64,000 nucleotides of DNA from positions 1 to 64,000 of the forward strand of contig CAMOIX010000005.1 in the NCBI GenBank assembly GCA_946616365.1. The letters are read 5' to 3'. Under the pieces are notes generated by a model that was given only the letters and a program-made list of their open reading frames with translations, did no database searches and was not told the DNA's origin. Below are positions 16,305-25,393 of the stretch, piece after piece. The DNA comes from AC2028 sp002373595 (GTDB taxonomy: Bacteria > Bacillota > Clostridia > Lachnospirales > Lachnospiraceae). The first letter of the stretch is position 1. The number at the start of each line of letters is the position of its first letter. A program made the position numbers and the translations under genes.

Positions 16305-17024
16305 TTAAGGTTTTATCTCTATGATCCTTGCGTTTGCCGTTCTGTATCGGTATATCTTGGGAAGGGATCTTTCGTCAAAAGGACGTCGGAGGTTCCTTTC
16401 GATAGCTGCGTGCCTCAATAAAAACGGTTTGGGCAGGCCGTTCGGATTGTCCTTTATCGAATGTATCCTCACATCATTCAGCCCGTCGAATACAATATAG
16501 TAGTCGCCCAGCATCTCGCCCAACCTGTACATTACTCCCGGATACAGTATGGATACAGCACCGTTCTTCCATCCGGTGTTTGTCAGCACATAGCCGAAAG
16601 CAGGACAATTGGCGGAAGTGTAAATGCGTGCCGCAGCTTTTACTTCATCGTGAGTCAGTTCATTGGGCATGAACAATCCCTTTTTCTCAAAGTTGATATT
16701 TTCCAGGTATTCGGTGTTAAAGAGCCTCGGTGGGATGCGCTCGCTCATATTTATCAGCGCCTGATCTACGAGCTGCGTTTTTTCGATTTCCCAGTTGGAA
16801 ACTTCCTCATAATGGATAGACCAGCTCTCATACCGCCCTGATATCCGGACGAGTCTTGCGAGAGCAAGGTACATCCCCATTTTTCTGATTCCCACCTCGC
16901 CGGAGTAGCTCCTTTTTCGGGTGGTCAGGGAAAAGGGACGAAGGATGAGATTGTTTCTGACTTCCGCGTAATCATTGAATCCGTTGCTGCATGTTTTGAC
17001 GATGGTGTAGTGTTTTTCGCACAT
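16305..17024 (-). CDS. DUF5688 family protein
   Basis: The 239-residue protein matches the Lachnospiraceae family DUF5688 by its C-terminal half: FGYVLTN, then NGAVSILYPGVMYRLGEMLGDYYIV, then a short segment where relatives have a P-S-S-I-H-E-like motif (here FDGLNDVRIHS). The function is unknown; there is no membrane segment. An upstream in-frame extension of 42 residues is rejected because AAAAGGAGGAT lies eight bases before the ATG at 17024. It stands alone between terminators. Families of this type are often present in many copies per genome and vary between strains. Confidence 0.75.
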   Translation of the reverse strand: MCEKHYTIVKTCSNGFNDYAEVRNNLILRPFSLTTRKRSYSGEVGIRKMGMYLALARLVRISGRYESWSIHYEEVSNWEIEKTQLVDQALINMSERIPPRLFNTEYLENINFEKKGLFMPNELTHDEVKAAARIYTSANCPAFGYVLTNTGWKNGAVSILYPGVMYRLGEMLGDYYIVFDGLNDVRIHSIKDNPNGLPKPFLLRHAAIERNLRRPFDERSLPKIYRYRTANARIIEIKP

Positions 17025-17146
17025 CTTCAGATCCTCCTTTTCAGGCGGCACGATTTGCCGATAGAATAGCTCCGCAATCGCGGTTATTCCTGAAGGATCT
17101 GTCTGTGACAGGTACGAAATATACAAAAAAAGAAAATAAAGAAAAA

Positions 17147-17178
17147 GCACCCTGTAGAGCGGATGCTCCGCGGGGTGC
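17147..17178 (-). terminator. Terminator of the DHH-gpmA operon
   Basis: GCACCC (17147-17152) pairs with GGGTGC (17173-17178) around a GAGC/GCTC inner stem. A long A-rich run at about 17125-17146 provides the U tract on the minus strand. Confidence 0.8.
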
Positions 17179-17208
17179 CTGTGATTTACTTTATTGGATA
17201 AGCCTCGA

Positions 17209-17955
17209 TTATTTTGCCTTTCCCTGGTTGGCTACGGCTTCCATCTTTGCTTTGAGTGCTTCCTGATCTCCAAGATAGTAGTGCTTGATCACATTGAAAT
17301 CGTCATCGAACTCATATACAAGAGGGATACCGGTGGGGATGTTGACACCGATGATATCCTCGGGACTCATATCGTCGAAGTACTTAACAAGAGCACGAAG
17401 TGAGTTGCCGTGTGCTGCGATGATCACGCGCTTGCCTGCCTTCATGTCAGCCTTTACAACCTCGTTGAAGAAAGGAACAACTCTCTCGATGGTGGTCTCG
17501 AGGCTCTCGTTGTCGGGAAGGAGAGAAGGATCTACGTCTCTGTACATAGCCTGCTTCTTTGCACTTCTGTCATCGGTGGGATCGAGAACGGGGGGCTTGA
17601 CATCGAATGAACGTCTCCAGATCTTAACCTGATCCTCGCCGTACTTCTCAGCGGTCTCGGATTTGTTAAGTCCCTGAAGAGCTCCATAGTGACGCTCGTT
17701 GAGCTTCCAGGTCTTTACAACAGGGAGCCAGTTGCGGTCCATCTCGTCAAGAATGTGATTGAGAGTGTGGATAGCGCGCTTGAGGTATGAGGTGTATGCA
17801 ATATCAAAATCGTATCCCTCTTCCTTAAGAGTAATGCCGGCCTGCTTTGCTTCCTCATGTCCTTTCTCGCTGAGATCGACATCGGTCCAGCCGGTGAAGA
17901 GGTTGAGCTTGTTCCACTCACTCTCGCCATGTCTTACAAGTACAAGTTTCATCAT
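17209..17955 (-). CDS. gpmA: 2,3-bisphosphoglycerate-dependent phosphoglycerate mutase
   Basis: It interconverts 3- and 2-phosphoglycerate in glycolysis. The 248-residue length and LVRHGESEWN (phospho-His near residue 9), FTGWTDVDLSEKG, YTSYLKRAIHTLN, LNERHYGALQGLNK and AAHGNSLRALVKY (second His) are diagnostic of GpmA. The tandem ATG-ATG start is preceded by GGAGG; the first ATG has the better spacing. It lies 41 bases downstream of a DHH phosphoesterase gene, with which it is probably co-transcribed, and ends before a strong terminator. Confidence 0.95.
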   Translation of the reverse strand: MMKLVLVRHGESEWNKLNLFTGWTDVDLSEKGHEEAKQAGITLKEEGYDFDIAYTSYLKRAIHTLNHILDEMDRNWLPVVKTWKLNERHYGALQGLNKSETAEKYGEDQVKIWRRSFDVKPPVLDPTDDRSAKKQAMYRDVDPSLLPDNESLETTIERVVPFFNEVVKADMKAGKRVIIAAHGNSLRALVKYFDDMSPEDIIGVNIPTGIPLVYEFDDDFNVIKHYYLGDQEALKAKMEAVANQGKAK

Positions 17956-17996
17956 TTTGGGTTTCCTCCGGTTTATTTATTCTTTTAGAAATAATA

Positions 17997-18923
17997 TTAT
18001 GCGTTAGCCAGTTCGCAAAGCTCGTTCAGCATCTTGGGAAGTTCGGTATCCATATTCTCGTCGGAGAACTGACAGGTTCCTACCTTCTCGTGTCCGCCGC
18101 CGTTATACTTGAGCATAAGGCTTCCTACGTTAACTTTGCTGGTCTTATTGAGGATGCTGTATCCAACGGCTGCGGAGCATCCTACGCCGCCTCTTCCGCT
18201 GACTATCCATGCGGAGATGTTCTGCTCGGGATACATGCTGTAGATCATGAAGCGGTTGCCGGTATAGATGGGATCAACACCGCGAAGGTCGGTGATGATA
18301 ACATTGCCTTCGGTGCGTGTGTGAAGCTTGACCATCTCCTTGAACTTGGCAGTCTGCTCCTCGTATACCTCAATTCTCTCCTTAACATCGGGAAGAGCGA
18401 GGATTTCATCGGTAGTCATCCTGCGGCAGCAGTCCATGAGCTTTTCCATAAGACCGTAGTTGGGGATGGTGAACTGTCTCCAGCGACCGAGCCCGGTTCT
18501 GGGATCCATAAGGAATCCTACGAGTATCCATCCGGTGGGATTAAGGACCTCGTCAATCGTAAGGTTACCGGAGTCAACCTTATCAACGGCAACCATCATA
18601 TCATCAAAGAAATGAGAGAATTTTTCGCGACCGCCGTAGTAATCATAGATAACACGCGCGCAGGAAGGAGCTGAACTGTCACTCTTTCCCTTATACTTTC
18701 CCTCGAGGTTAAGACGCTCAAATTCACTTGAATGGTGGTCAAACCACAGTCCGCAGCCCTCTACATAGGGAACATTGGCAAGACAGTCATCCTCGTCGAT
18801 GAGGACCTTGCCGTCCTGCAGATCCTTGGGGTGTGCGAACATCCAATTGTCGACTATGCCGGCCTCCAGAAGGAGTGCGCCGCATGCAAGTCCGTCGAAG
18901 TCAGATCTCGTTACAAGTCTCAT
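17997..18923 (-). CDS. DHH/DHHA1 family phosphoesterase
   Basis: The 308-residue protein has TRSDFDGLACG near the N-terminus, the name-giving metal-binding motif FDHHSSE at about 61-67, and a C-terminal DHHA1 part with YNGGGHEKVGTCQF. Such proteins hydrolyse phosphodiester or phosphoanhydride bonds of small nucleotides, oligonucleotides or polyphosphate with manganese; the substrate here is not deducible. It is distinct from the NrnA-like DHH protein at 56.9-57.9 kb. AGGAGG lies six bases before the ATG at 18923. Its promoter is back-to-back with that of the first chemotaxis receptor. Confidence 0.85.
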   Translation of the reverse strand: MRLVTRSDFDGLACGALLLEAGIVDNWMFAHPKDLQDGKVLIDEDDCLANVPYVEGCGLWFDHHSSEFERLNLEGKYKGKSDSSAPSCARVIYDYYGGREKFSHFFDDMMVAVDKVDSGNLTIDEVLNPTGWILVGFLMDPRTGLGRWRQFTIPNYGLMEKLMDCCRRMTTDEILALPDVKERIEVYEEQTAKFKEMVKLHTRTEGNVIITDLRGVDPIYTGNRFMIYSMYPEQNISAWIVSGRGGVGCSAAVGYSILNKTSKVNVGSLMLKYNGGGHEKVGTCQFSDENMDTELPKMLNELCELANA

Positions 18924-18961
18924 TCCATGCCTCCTAAATTATTCAGAACAAACTTTGTAAC

Positions 18962-18990
18962 ATTATAACATAAAGGATGTTCATTGTCAT
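18962..18990 (-). promoter_or_regulatory. Promoter of the DHH-gpmA operon
   Basis: On the minus strand ATGACA (18990-18985) and TATAAT (18967-18962) are 17 bases apart. Confidence 0.65.
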
Positions 18991-18997
18991 ATATTTC

Positions 18998-19026
18998 TTG
19001 TTATAAATAGGGCTTGGATGTATAAT
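18998..19026 (+). promoter_or_regulatory. Promoter of the first chemoreceptor gene
   Basis: TTGTTA (18998-19003) and TATAAT (19021-19026), 17-base spacer. It looks like a housekeeping site rather than a sigma-D flagellar promoter. Confidence 0.7.
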
Positions 19027-19064
19027 TTTATATACAATGTTCTCCGGGAAAGAGAGGTAGTTCT

Positions 19065-20381
19065 ATGTCAGATCAGTACAGCTCGGGTCAGACTGACACA
19101 GCGGGCGAAAAAGTCAGCTTCATTAATTCGTTTCCAACCAGGATAGCCCTGATGGTAACGGGGATACTGACCGTCATTGTGATCATAGTATCCGTGACCG
19201 CGACCGGCGGTGCGGCAAAGAGCACGGTTATAGCGGTGGATGTGATCTCGATAGTGATCGCATCGATACTTATACTTGCCGTCGTGCATAAGATGTTCGA
19301 CCCCTTAAGGGAAGTTGTAAAGATAATCGACAGGGTCTCGGAATTTGATTTCAGGAGATATCCCGGTGCCGAGAAGCTCGTTAAAAGAAAGGGTGAGTTC
19401 GGCGCGATAGCCAGGTCGGTCCGCGTTATGAGAGCCAACCTGCGCGGTATCATCAATGAGATAGATAAGAGCTCCGATCTGATCAAGGCGGATATCACCG
19501 GGCTTGAGGAGACTACGGATATAGTAAGCGGAATGTGTTCCGATAATTCTGCGACCACCGAGGAGCTTGCGGCTTCCATGGCGGAGTGTGCTTCCTCTAT
19601 AGACAATATCGCCGGAGATATCAGTGCGGCACAGAATTCCACGCACCAGATAGAGATGATGGCGAATGACGGAACGCTTATGTCCGAGGAAGTAATGGAG
19701 AGGGCGACCAAGCTTAAGAAGACTACGACCACTGCAGCAACGGCAACAAGACGCAAATATGATGATGTCAGGAAGGATTCCGATGCTGCGATAGAGAGCT
19801 CGAAAGCTGTCGAGAGGATAAACGAACTTACCGGTACCATCATGTCCATATCTTCGCAGACCAGACTTCTTGCACTCAATGCTTCTATCGAAGCCGCAAG
19901 AGCCGGAGAGGCAGGCAAGGGATTTGCAGTCGTAGCAACGGAGATAGGAAATCTTGCAAATGATACATCGTCCGCAGTTGCCGATATCAATTCGATAGTG
20001 GGCGAGGTTAATGACGCAGTATCTCAGATGCAGAAATGTATGGAAGAGATGGGGGATTTCCTTGAGAATACCGTCCTGGGCGATTATGAATCCTTCCAGA
20101 AGGTGGGAGAGCAGTATCAGGATGACGCCGATATGTTCAAGGACAGTATGGTAAGCATCAAGAATGCTGTGGACGATCTGATCATTGCCATGAAGAATAT
20201 CACGGGCACGATATCATCCATCAATACCGCTGTCGGAGAGACTTCAGACGGTGTTGCGGATATAGCGGACAAGACGACGGAAATGGTCAGCGATATGAGC
20301 ATGACATCGGCCAAAGTGGCGGAAGTAAAGGATTGTGCCGATGCGCTGCATGATATCGTCGGCAGATTTGTGGGGGCCTGA
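19065..20381 (+). CDS. Methyl-accepting chemotaxis protein without a sensory ectodomain
   Basis: The 438-residue receptor has two membrane segments (about 27-47 and 53-74) joined by only a handful of residues, so there is essentially no extracytoplasmic sensor. A HAMP-like linker follows at about 75-125, then the long cytoplasmic coiled-coil hairpin with its tip ISSQTRLLALNASIEAARAG at about 261-280. It passes signals to CheW/CheA. With no ectodomain it must sense membrane or cytoplasmic cues, or work in arrays with other receptors. GAGAGGTAG precedes the ATG. It is first of three receptors in a row. Confidence 0.9.
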   Translation: MSDQYSSGQTDTAGEKVSFINSFPTRIALMVTGILTVIVIIVSVTATGGAAKSTVIAVDVISIVIASILILAVVHKMFDPLREVVKIIDRVSEFDFRRYPGAEKLVKRKGEFGAIARSVRVMRANLRGIINEIDKSSDLIKADITGLEETTDIVSGMCSDNSATTEELAASMAECASSIDNIAGDISAAQNSTHQIEMMANDGTLMSEEVMERATKLKKTTTTAATATRRKYDDVRKDSDAAIESSKAVERINELTGTIMSISSQTRLLALNASIEAARAGEAGKGFAVVATEIGNLANDTSSAVADINSIVGEVNDAVSQMQKCMEEMGDFLENTVLGDYESFQKVGEQYQDDADMFKDSMVSIKNAVDDLIIAMKNITGTISSINTAVGETSDGVADIADKTTEMVSDMSMTSAKVAEVKDCADALHDIVGRFVGA

Positions 20382-20412
20382 CCGTCCCAAACCGCTTATA
20401 ATCGCACAATAC

Positions 20413-20441
20413 TTGCATTTTTATGCAAAAAAAGGTAAAAT
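20413..20441 (+). promoter_or_regulatory. Promoter of the second and third chemoreceptor genes
   Basis: TTGCAT (20413-20418) and TAAAAT (20436-20441), 17-base spacer. Confidence 0.65.
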
Positions 20442-20530
20442 GTCTGTTAGTTTTATATAGAAGATTCATATTCAGCCGTACCATGTTCCGAATTGTCAGG
20501 CAGTAATACAATTACTTGGAGGTAGGTTCT

Positions 20531-22228
20531 ATGAAGAAGACGGAAAAGAACAGACGACTTATTGGTCAGGTGGTTCTCATTGCAATAGCGGGACTTCTCA
20601 TTATGTCACTGCTTCTTTGCATCACTGCATACAAGCAGATCGAAGGCTCATACCACGACATGGGCGTGGAAGTGCTTAAAGCGGCCTGCATGCAGCTTGA
20701 AGATGCGGCGGACTTTATGTATGAAGGTGACTGGCATGAGGAAGACGGTGTCCTTTTTAAGGGCGAATGGGATATGGAAGATGACTTCCAGAAGTATATC
20801 GATCGCATGTCTGCAGATACCGGTCTGGAGTTCACGGTCATCAAAGACAAGACTCGTCGTATGACTACCATAGACGGAATGAAAGGCAAGGACATCGGAG
20901 ATGCTGCTTACAATTCCGTAAGGTCAGGGAAAGATTTCGCGGATTTCAAGACCGTGATCAACAACGAGAAATATTACGTCTATTACACCCCTTTCACAGT
21001 AAACGGATCATATTACGGATGTTTCTTTGCGGGACGCCCCGCATCCGATATCAATGCCGAGATGAACAAGAAGATAGCTACTCTTCTTGCTATCATGACC
21101 GCAACTACCATAGTTATGGTAGTCATCGGATTCCTTGTTTCCAAGAAGTATTCTGTATTCATGAAAGAGATCGCAAAGAATGTTGATGACCTCGCAAGCG
21201 GAAATCTTGCAGTTAGGGTCGATCCTGTTCTTGTGGCACGCAAAGATGAACTTGGTATTATCGCAGAGGGCGTTGAGTCACTCAGCGATAAGCTCCGCGA
21301 TGTTATCAGCAGATCACAGAACGCATCCGGAGAACTCGATAATTCAAGTTCCGAACTCGCAGAGTCCGCAGGTCAGGCATCGGCAGCTTCCGATCAGGTT
21401 ACCGATGCAGTCGGTGAGATCTCCAAGGGTGCGGTCGGACAGGCAGAGAGCGTTGAGAACGCTGCCGGCGATATGGATGACATCGGAAGAAATATCGAGA
21501 ACATTACTGACAATGTACACGAGATGGATTCTTATGCGGCAGAGATGAAGGATGCCTGCGACAAGGCAATGGATGCTCTTGATAAGCTCATCCGCCAGAG
21601 CGGGGAGGTTACCGCGTCCGTTAAGGATATCGGAGAGACTATCAACTCCACCAATGAGTCGGCAAAGACAATCTCCGAATTCACTCAGGCGATCACCGAT
21701 ATTGCAAGCCAGACCAATCTCCTTTCACTCAATGCTTCCATAGAGGCAGCCAGAGCAGGAGAGGCAGGAAAGGGATTTGCAGTCGTAGCCGATGAGATCA
21801 GAGCTCTTGCAGATCAGTCGAGCGACTCCGCAAACAAGATAAAAGGTATCGTAGAGAAGCTCCTTGCTAACGCAGCATCTTCGGTAAGCGTTCTCGAGAA
21901 ACTCAATGAGAGCTTCGATGTGCAGGCAGCACAGCTTGATTCTACCAGAGAGAATATGGAGACCATGTCCGGAAACGTTGCAAACGTAAGAGACACCTCC
22001 GCAAGCATCAACGATCAGGTTGCACAGCTCAACAGCGCGAAGAACGGACTCACGGAGATCATCTCCGATCTGTCCGCGATCTCCGAGGAGAATGCAGCTT
22101 CCACTCAGGAGACGAACGCTTCCATGGAAGAGCTCAACGCAACATTTACCATTATCAGCAACTCCGCTTCGAAACTTCAGGATCTCTCCAAGGAACTTGC
22201 TGATACGATAAGCTACTTCAAACTTTGA
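20531..22228 (+). CDS. Methyl-accepting chemotaxis protein with single-Cache-like sensor
   Basis: The 565-residue receptor has a membrane segment near residues 13-33, an extracytoplasmic domain of about 150 residues, a second membrane segment near 185-205, a HAMP domain, and the signalling hairpin tip SQTNLLSLNASIEAARAG. In the ectodomain, GLEFTVIKDKTRRMTT, IGDAAYNSVRSGKDF and YYVYYTPF match the single-Cache fold that binds small organic ligands. GGAGGT precedes ATG 20531; the upstream in-frame TTG is rejected. The third receptor follows after 49 bases with no terminator, so the two are likely co-transcribed. Confidence 0.93.
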   Translation: MKKTEKNRRLIGQVVLIAIAGLLIMSLLLCITAYKQIEGSYHDMGVEVLKAACMQLEDAADFMYEGDWHEEDGVLFKGEWDMEDDFQKYIDRMSADTGLEFTVIKDKTRRMTTIDGMKGKDIGDAAYNSVRSGKDFADFKTVINNEKYYVYYTPFTVNGSYYGCFFAGRPASDINAEMNKKIATLLAIMTATTIVMVVIGFLVSKKYSVFMKEIAKNVDDLASGNLAVRVDPVLVARKDELGIIAEGVESLSDKLRDVISRSQNASGELDNSSSELAESAGQASAASDQVTDAVGEISKGAVGQAESVENAAGDMDDIGRNIENITDNVHEMDSYAAEMKDACDKAMDALDKLIRQSGEVTASVKDIGETINSTNESAKTISEFTQAITDIASQTNLLSLNASIEAARAGEAGKGFAVVADEIRALADQSSDSANKIKGIVEKLLANAASSVSVLEKLNESFDVQAAQLDSTRENMETMSGNVANVRDTSASINDQVAQLNSAKNGLTEIISDLSAISEENAASTQETNASMEELNATFTIISNSASKLQDLSKELADTISYFKL

Positions 22229-22277
22229 TAATGTTAAAACATTAAATAAAAACTCTTAAAGAGACAGGGAGGTCAGG

Positions 22278-23975
22278 ATGGCTAGTACAAATCAAAACAA
22301 ATCAGGCGGATTCAATTACATGAAGATGCTCATGCTCTTCGGAATGATCCCAATCGTGATTTTCGCAGTTGTCGTACTGCTCGTAGTCACGAGTAAGGTA
22401 AGGAACGAGGTGCAGAGCAACATCGTCGAGAAACTCGAAGTGGCTAACACCATGTTCAACGAGTGGGCTGTCACCGAGATCAACGAGGAAGGCGGTGTTG
22501 AAGTATTTACCAAGGAAGGCGCTGATCACACCTATGTAGATTCGCTTACCGGTAAGGGACTTCAGCTTACTGTATTCGTAGGCGACACCCGTGCGATCAC
22601 ATCACTCCCCGGAAGTGCTCCCAACGGCAGAAATGAGGGAACCAAGGCCGGTGAGGCTGCTATCAATACCTGCTTAAGGGGAGGACAGCACTTCCAGCAG
22701 GATGGCATCGAGATTGGCGGCAAGAAATACTATGTTGATTATTTGCCCATCAGGATCAACGGCGAGATCGTAGGTATGACCTTTGTCGGCCAGACCAATG
22801 AAGCGGTATCCGCTGCGGTAAGCGCTGTCATCGGACCTATCCTTGTAATAGGTTTAATACTTGTTATTTTCTTCGCAGTACTTGTTATACTCTTTGCATT
22901 CAAGGTTCGTCAGGCACCTGTCGCGATCAGCGAGGACCTTAACGTTGTTGCGGACGGAGATCTTACTTCTCCCGTTACCGCTACCAGCGGCGTAACCGAG
23001 AACGTAAATATGATCAACTCCATCAACCGTATGAAGAACACCCTTAGAGATACCGTTCAGACCATCAAGGATAATTCCGATGAGCTCGCTCAGAATGCAG
23101 AAGTTGTCCGTGAACTCTCCGACAACAGTTCATCCTCTGCAGCTCAGATCAGTACAGCAGTCGGCGAGCTTGCTACGACCGCACAGAGCATGGCTGAGAA
23201 CGTACAGGATGTAAACTCTCAGGCAGTTGATATGGATGCTACCGTATCCGATATCAGCGAGAATATCGAATCCCTCAATGCTAATGCTAACGACATGCGC
23301 AAGATAAGCATCGAGGCTTCCGAGAAGATGAAGACGGTCATGAAGAGCTCCCAGAGCAGCGTAAGTGCCGTTGAGTCCATCAACAAGCAGATCCTTCTTA
23401 CCAATGATTCCATCACCAAGGTTAACGAGGCTATCGAGCTTATCATCGATATCGCCAGCCAGACCAAGCTCCTTTCGCTCAACGCTTCCATCGAGGCTGC
23501 AAGAGCAGGTGAGGCAGGTAAGGGATTCGCAGTCGTTGCAGACAGCATCAGCCAGCTTTCAGAGCAGTCCAATGCAAGCGCAGCTACCATCAAGGGCATT
23601 GCAGAAGAGATCCTTGCCAACTCCGAGACTTCGGTTAAGCTTGCAAGTGAGATCATGAGCGCAATGACCGATGAGCAGGCTGAGATCTCTGCAGCTCAGG
23701 ACAGCTTCACCAAGCTTAACGAGGCTATCGGCCAGAGCGTAGAGAGCATTGAGCAGATCGACAGCATGACCGGTTCGCTCCGCACCATCAAGGAACAGAT
23801 CGTATCCAACGTAAGCGACCTTTCCGCTATCTCCGAGGAGAATGCGGCAAGTAACCAGGAGGTTAGCGCAAGCGTTGAGAGCATAGCAGCAAGCGTTGCT
23901 GAGATTGCAGACAAGATGAAGGATATGAACGATCTTGCCAAGAACCTCAACGATGCAGTTGCATTCTTCAAGTAA
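22278..23975 (+). CDS. Methyl-accepting chemotaxis protein with single-Cache-like sensor
   Basis: The 565-residue receptor has the same architecture as its upstream neighbour. There is a first membrane segment near 18-40, an ectodomain containing GLQLTVFVGDTRAITS and KKYYVDYLPIRINGE that looks like single Cache, a second membrane segment near 185-210, then HAMP and the hairpin tip SQTKLLSLNASIEAARAGEAG. The ectodomain differs clearly in sequence from the neighbour's, as expected for duplicated receptors with different ligands. GGGAGG precedes the ATG and a strong terminator follows the stop. Confidence 0.93.
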   Translation: MASTNQNKSGGFNYMKMLMLFGMIPIVIFAVVVLLVVTSKVRNEVQSNIVEKLEVANTMFNEWAVTEINEEGGVEVFTKEGADHTYVDSLTGKGLQLTVFVGDTRAITSLPGSAPNGRNEGTKAGEAAINTCLRGGQHFQQDGIEIGGKKYYVDYLPIRINGEIVGMTFVGQTNEAVSAAVSAVIGPILVIGLILVIFFAVLVILFAFKVRQAPVAISEDLNVVADGDLTSPVTATSGVTENVNMINSINRMKNTLRDTVQTIKDNSDELAQNAEVVRELSDNSSSSAAQISTAVGELATTAQSMAENVQDVNSQAVDMDATVSDISENIESLNANANDMRKISIEASEKMKTVMKSSQSSVSAVESINKQILLTNDSITKVNEAIELIIDIASQTKLLSLNASIEAARAGEAGKGFAVVADSISQLSEQSNASAATIKGIAEEILANSETSVKLASEIMSAMTDEQAEISAAQDSFTKLNEAIGQSVESIEQIDSMTGSLRTIKEQIVSNVSDLSAISEENAASNQEVSASVESIAASVAEIADKMKDMNDLAKNLNDAVAFFK

Positions 23976-24002
23976 TACTTTATAAACCTGTCTTTAAAGA
24001 TC

Positions 24003-24038
24003 AAAAGGGGTTCCGCCGTAGGCGCGAGCCCCTTTTTT
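24003..24038 (+). terminator. Intrinsic terminator after the chemoreceptor genes
   Basis: AAAAGGGG (24003-24010) pairs with CCCCTTTT (24029-24036) with an inner CGCC/GGCG stem and six T. The next gene begins within about 10-30 bases, so that gene's own promoter is not obvious. Confidence 0.85.
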
Positions 24039-24066
24039 GCAAAGAATGAGAGCACAGAGAGAGCGG

Positions 24067-25392
24067 ATGCAGTCATCAGAGATCGATAAAAAGAGAATAT
24101 CGGATCTGGCTGGGGAGTCCATGAAATTGTCCGAGGAATCCCTTTTAATGCAATACAGATTCTTTGCACCTGCGCTTTCGAATATCGCTGTGACGGAAGG
24201 GAGCGAAGGCTTCCAAACCGACGGCAGGAGCATTTACTATGATCCTGTTCTCGTTCTCAAGCTTCAAAGGGACGATCCGGTAAGACTGACCAGAACATAT
24301 CTCCATACGATCCTGCATCCTGTTTTTGGACATCTTTTCGCTGCGGATAAACTGAACCCTGAGCTTTGGGATCTGGCATGTGATATATCGACAGAAAGCG
24401 CTATACTGAGCGATCTGAAGGCGGGATATGAGTTGGATACCGATGCCGCGGCAAAGTCCGTTGTGGCGATGATCTTCAAGGATGCGGGTGGTCTCAGCGC
24501 AGACCGGATATACAGGTACTTTTCCAATGATCCGCCGTCCGAGAGGATGATCCACGAGTATACGCAGATATTTAAACGTGATTCTCATACTGTCTGGAGG
24601 CGGGTCCCGCAGGAAGAACTCTTCATAAATGAAGAGATGTGGAAAAAGATCAGCAGGCAGATATCGGCAGGGATCAATTCATCGTCTTCGGCATCAAAGG
24701 AAGCGGATCCATTGAAAGAGAATATTGAACTCGCCGGCAGAAAGAAGGTAAATTACTCGGCGGTGCTGCGCAGATTTTCCGTATCAGGCGAGTATATGAA
24801 AGCCAGTGAGGATGAGTTTGATTATATATATTATACCTACGGTCTGGAGACATATGGGAATATGCCTCTGATCGAACCTCTGGAATACAGGGAAGACAAG
24901 AAGATAAAGGATTTCGCGATAATCATAGATACTTCCGCATCCACCAAGGGAGAGACTGTTTCCGGATTTTTAAGGAAGACTGCTGATATACTGAAAAACA
25001 GTGATTCATACTTTTCAAAGGTCTGTATACATATCCTGCAATGTGACAGCGATGTAAAGAGCGATATCAGGATAACTGACAGAGAAGAACTTGAGAATTT
25101 TATCAGGAACGGAAAACTCACAGGCATGGGTGCAACAGACTTCAGACCGGCGTTTGAATATGTCGATGAACTGGTAAGAAACAGGGAATTTACTGATCTC
25201 AAGGGAGTAATATATTTCACGGACGGATATGGGATATATCCACACAAGGCACCGGGATATGACGCGGTATTTGCTTTTCCCGGAGAGGATATAAACAGAC
25301 CGAAGGTTCCTGCCTGGGCAATATGCACAGTGTTGGATGAGGATGACCTGCAAAGAGCCGGAAGTGTAAGCGATACAGATCAGGAGAATTGA
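24067..25392 (+). CDS. VWA-like protein with DUF2201 pseudo-metallopeptidase region
   Basis: The 441-residue protein joins an N-terminal DUF2201-type region (about 1-200) to a von Willebrand factor A-like domain (about 280-430). The metallopeptidase-like helix reads LHTILHPVFGH: both His of H-x-x-x-H remain but the catalytic Glu is Thr, so peptidase activity is unlikely. The VWA metal site is intact (IDTSAS, GMGATDF, FTDGYG). It forms a tight unit with the MoxR-type ATPase starting one base after its stop; such pairs assemble or remodel protein complexes. The start is uncertain: ATG 24067 has a weak GAGAG before it, ATG 24046 has none. Confidence 0.8.
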   Translation: MQSSEIDKKRISDLAGESMKLSEESLLMQYRFFAPALSNIAVTEGSEGFQTDGRSIYYDPVLVLKLQRDDPVRLTRTYLHTILHPVFGHLFAADKLNPELWDLACDISTESAILSDLKAGYELDTDAAAKSVVAMIFKDAGGLSADRIYRYFSNDPPSERMIHEYTQIFKRDSHTVWRRVPQEELFINEEMWKKISRQISAGINSSSSASKEADPLKENIELAGRKKVNYSAVLRRFSVSGEYMKASEDEFDYIYYTYGLETYGNMPLIEPLEYREDKKIKDFAIIIDTSASTKGETVSGFLRKTADILKNSDSYFSKVCIHILQCDSDVKSDIRITDREELENFIRNGKLTGMGATDFRPAFEYVDELVRNREFTDLKGVIYFTDGYGIYPHKAPGYDAVFAFPGEDINRPKVPAWAICTVLDEDDLQRAGSVSDTDQEN

Positions 25393-25393
25393 A

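Noticed and set aside
19088..19990. 300-codon antisense frame over the first chemoreceptor gene
   Set aside because: Ser/Ala/Ile-rich shadow of the coiled-coil codons with no SD or domain.
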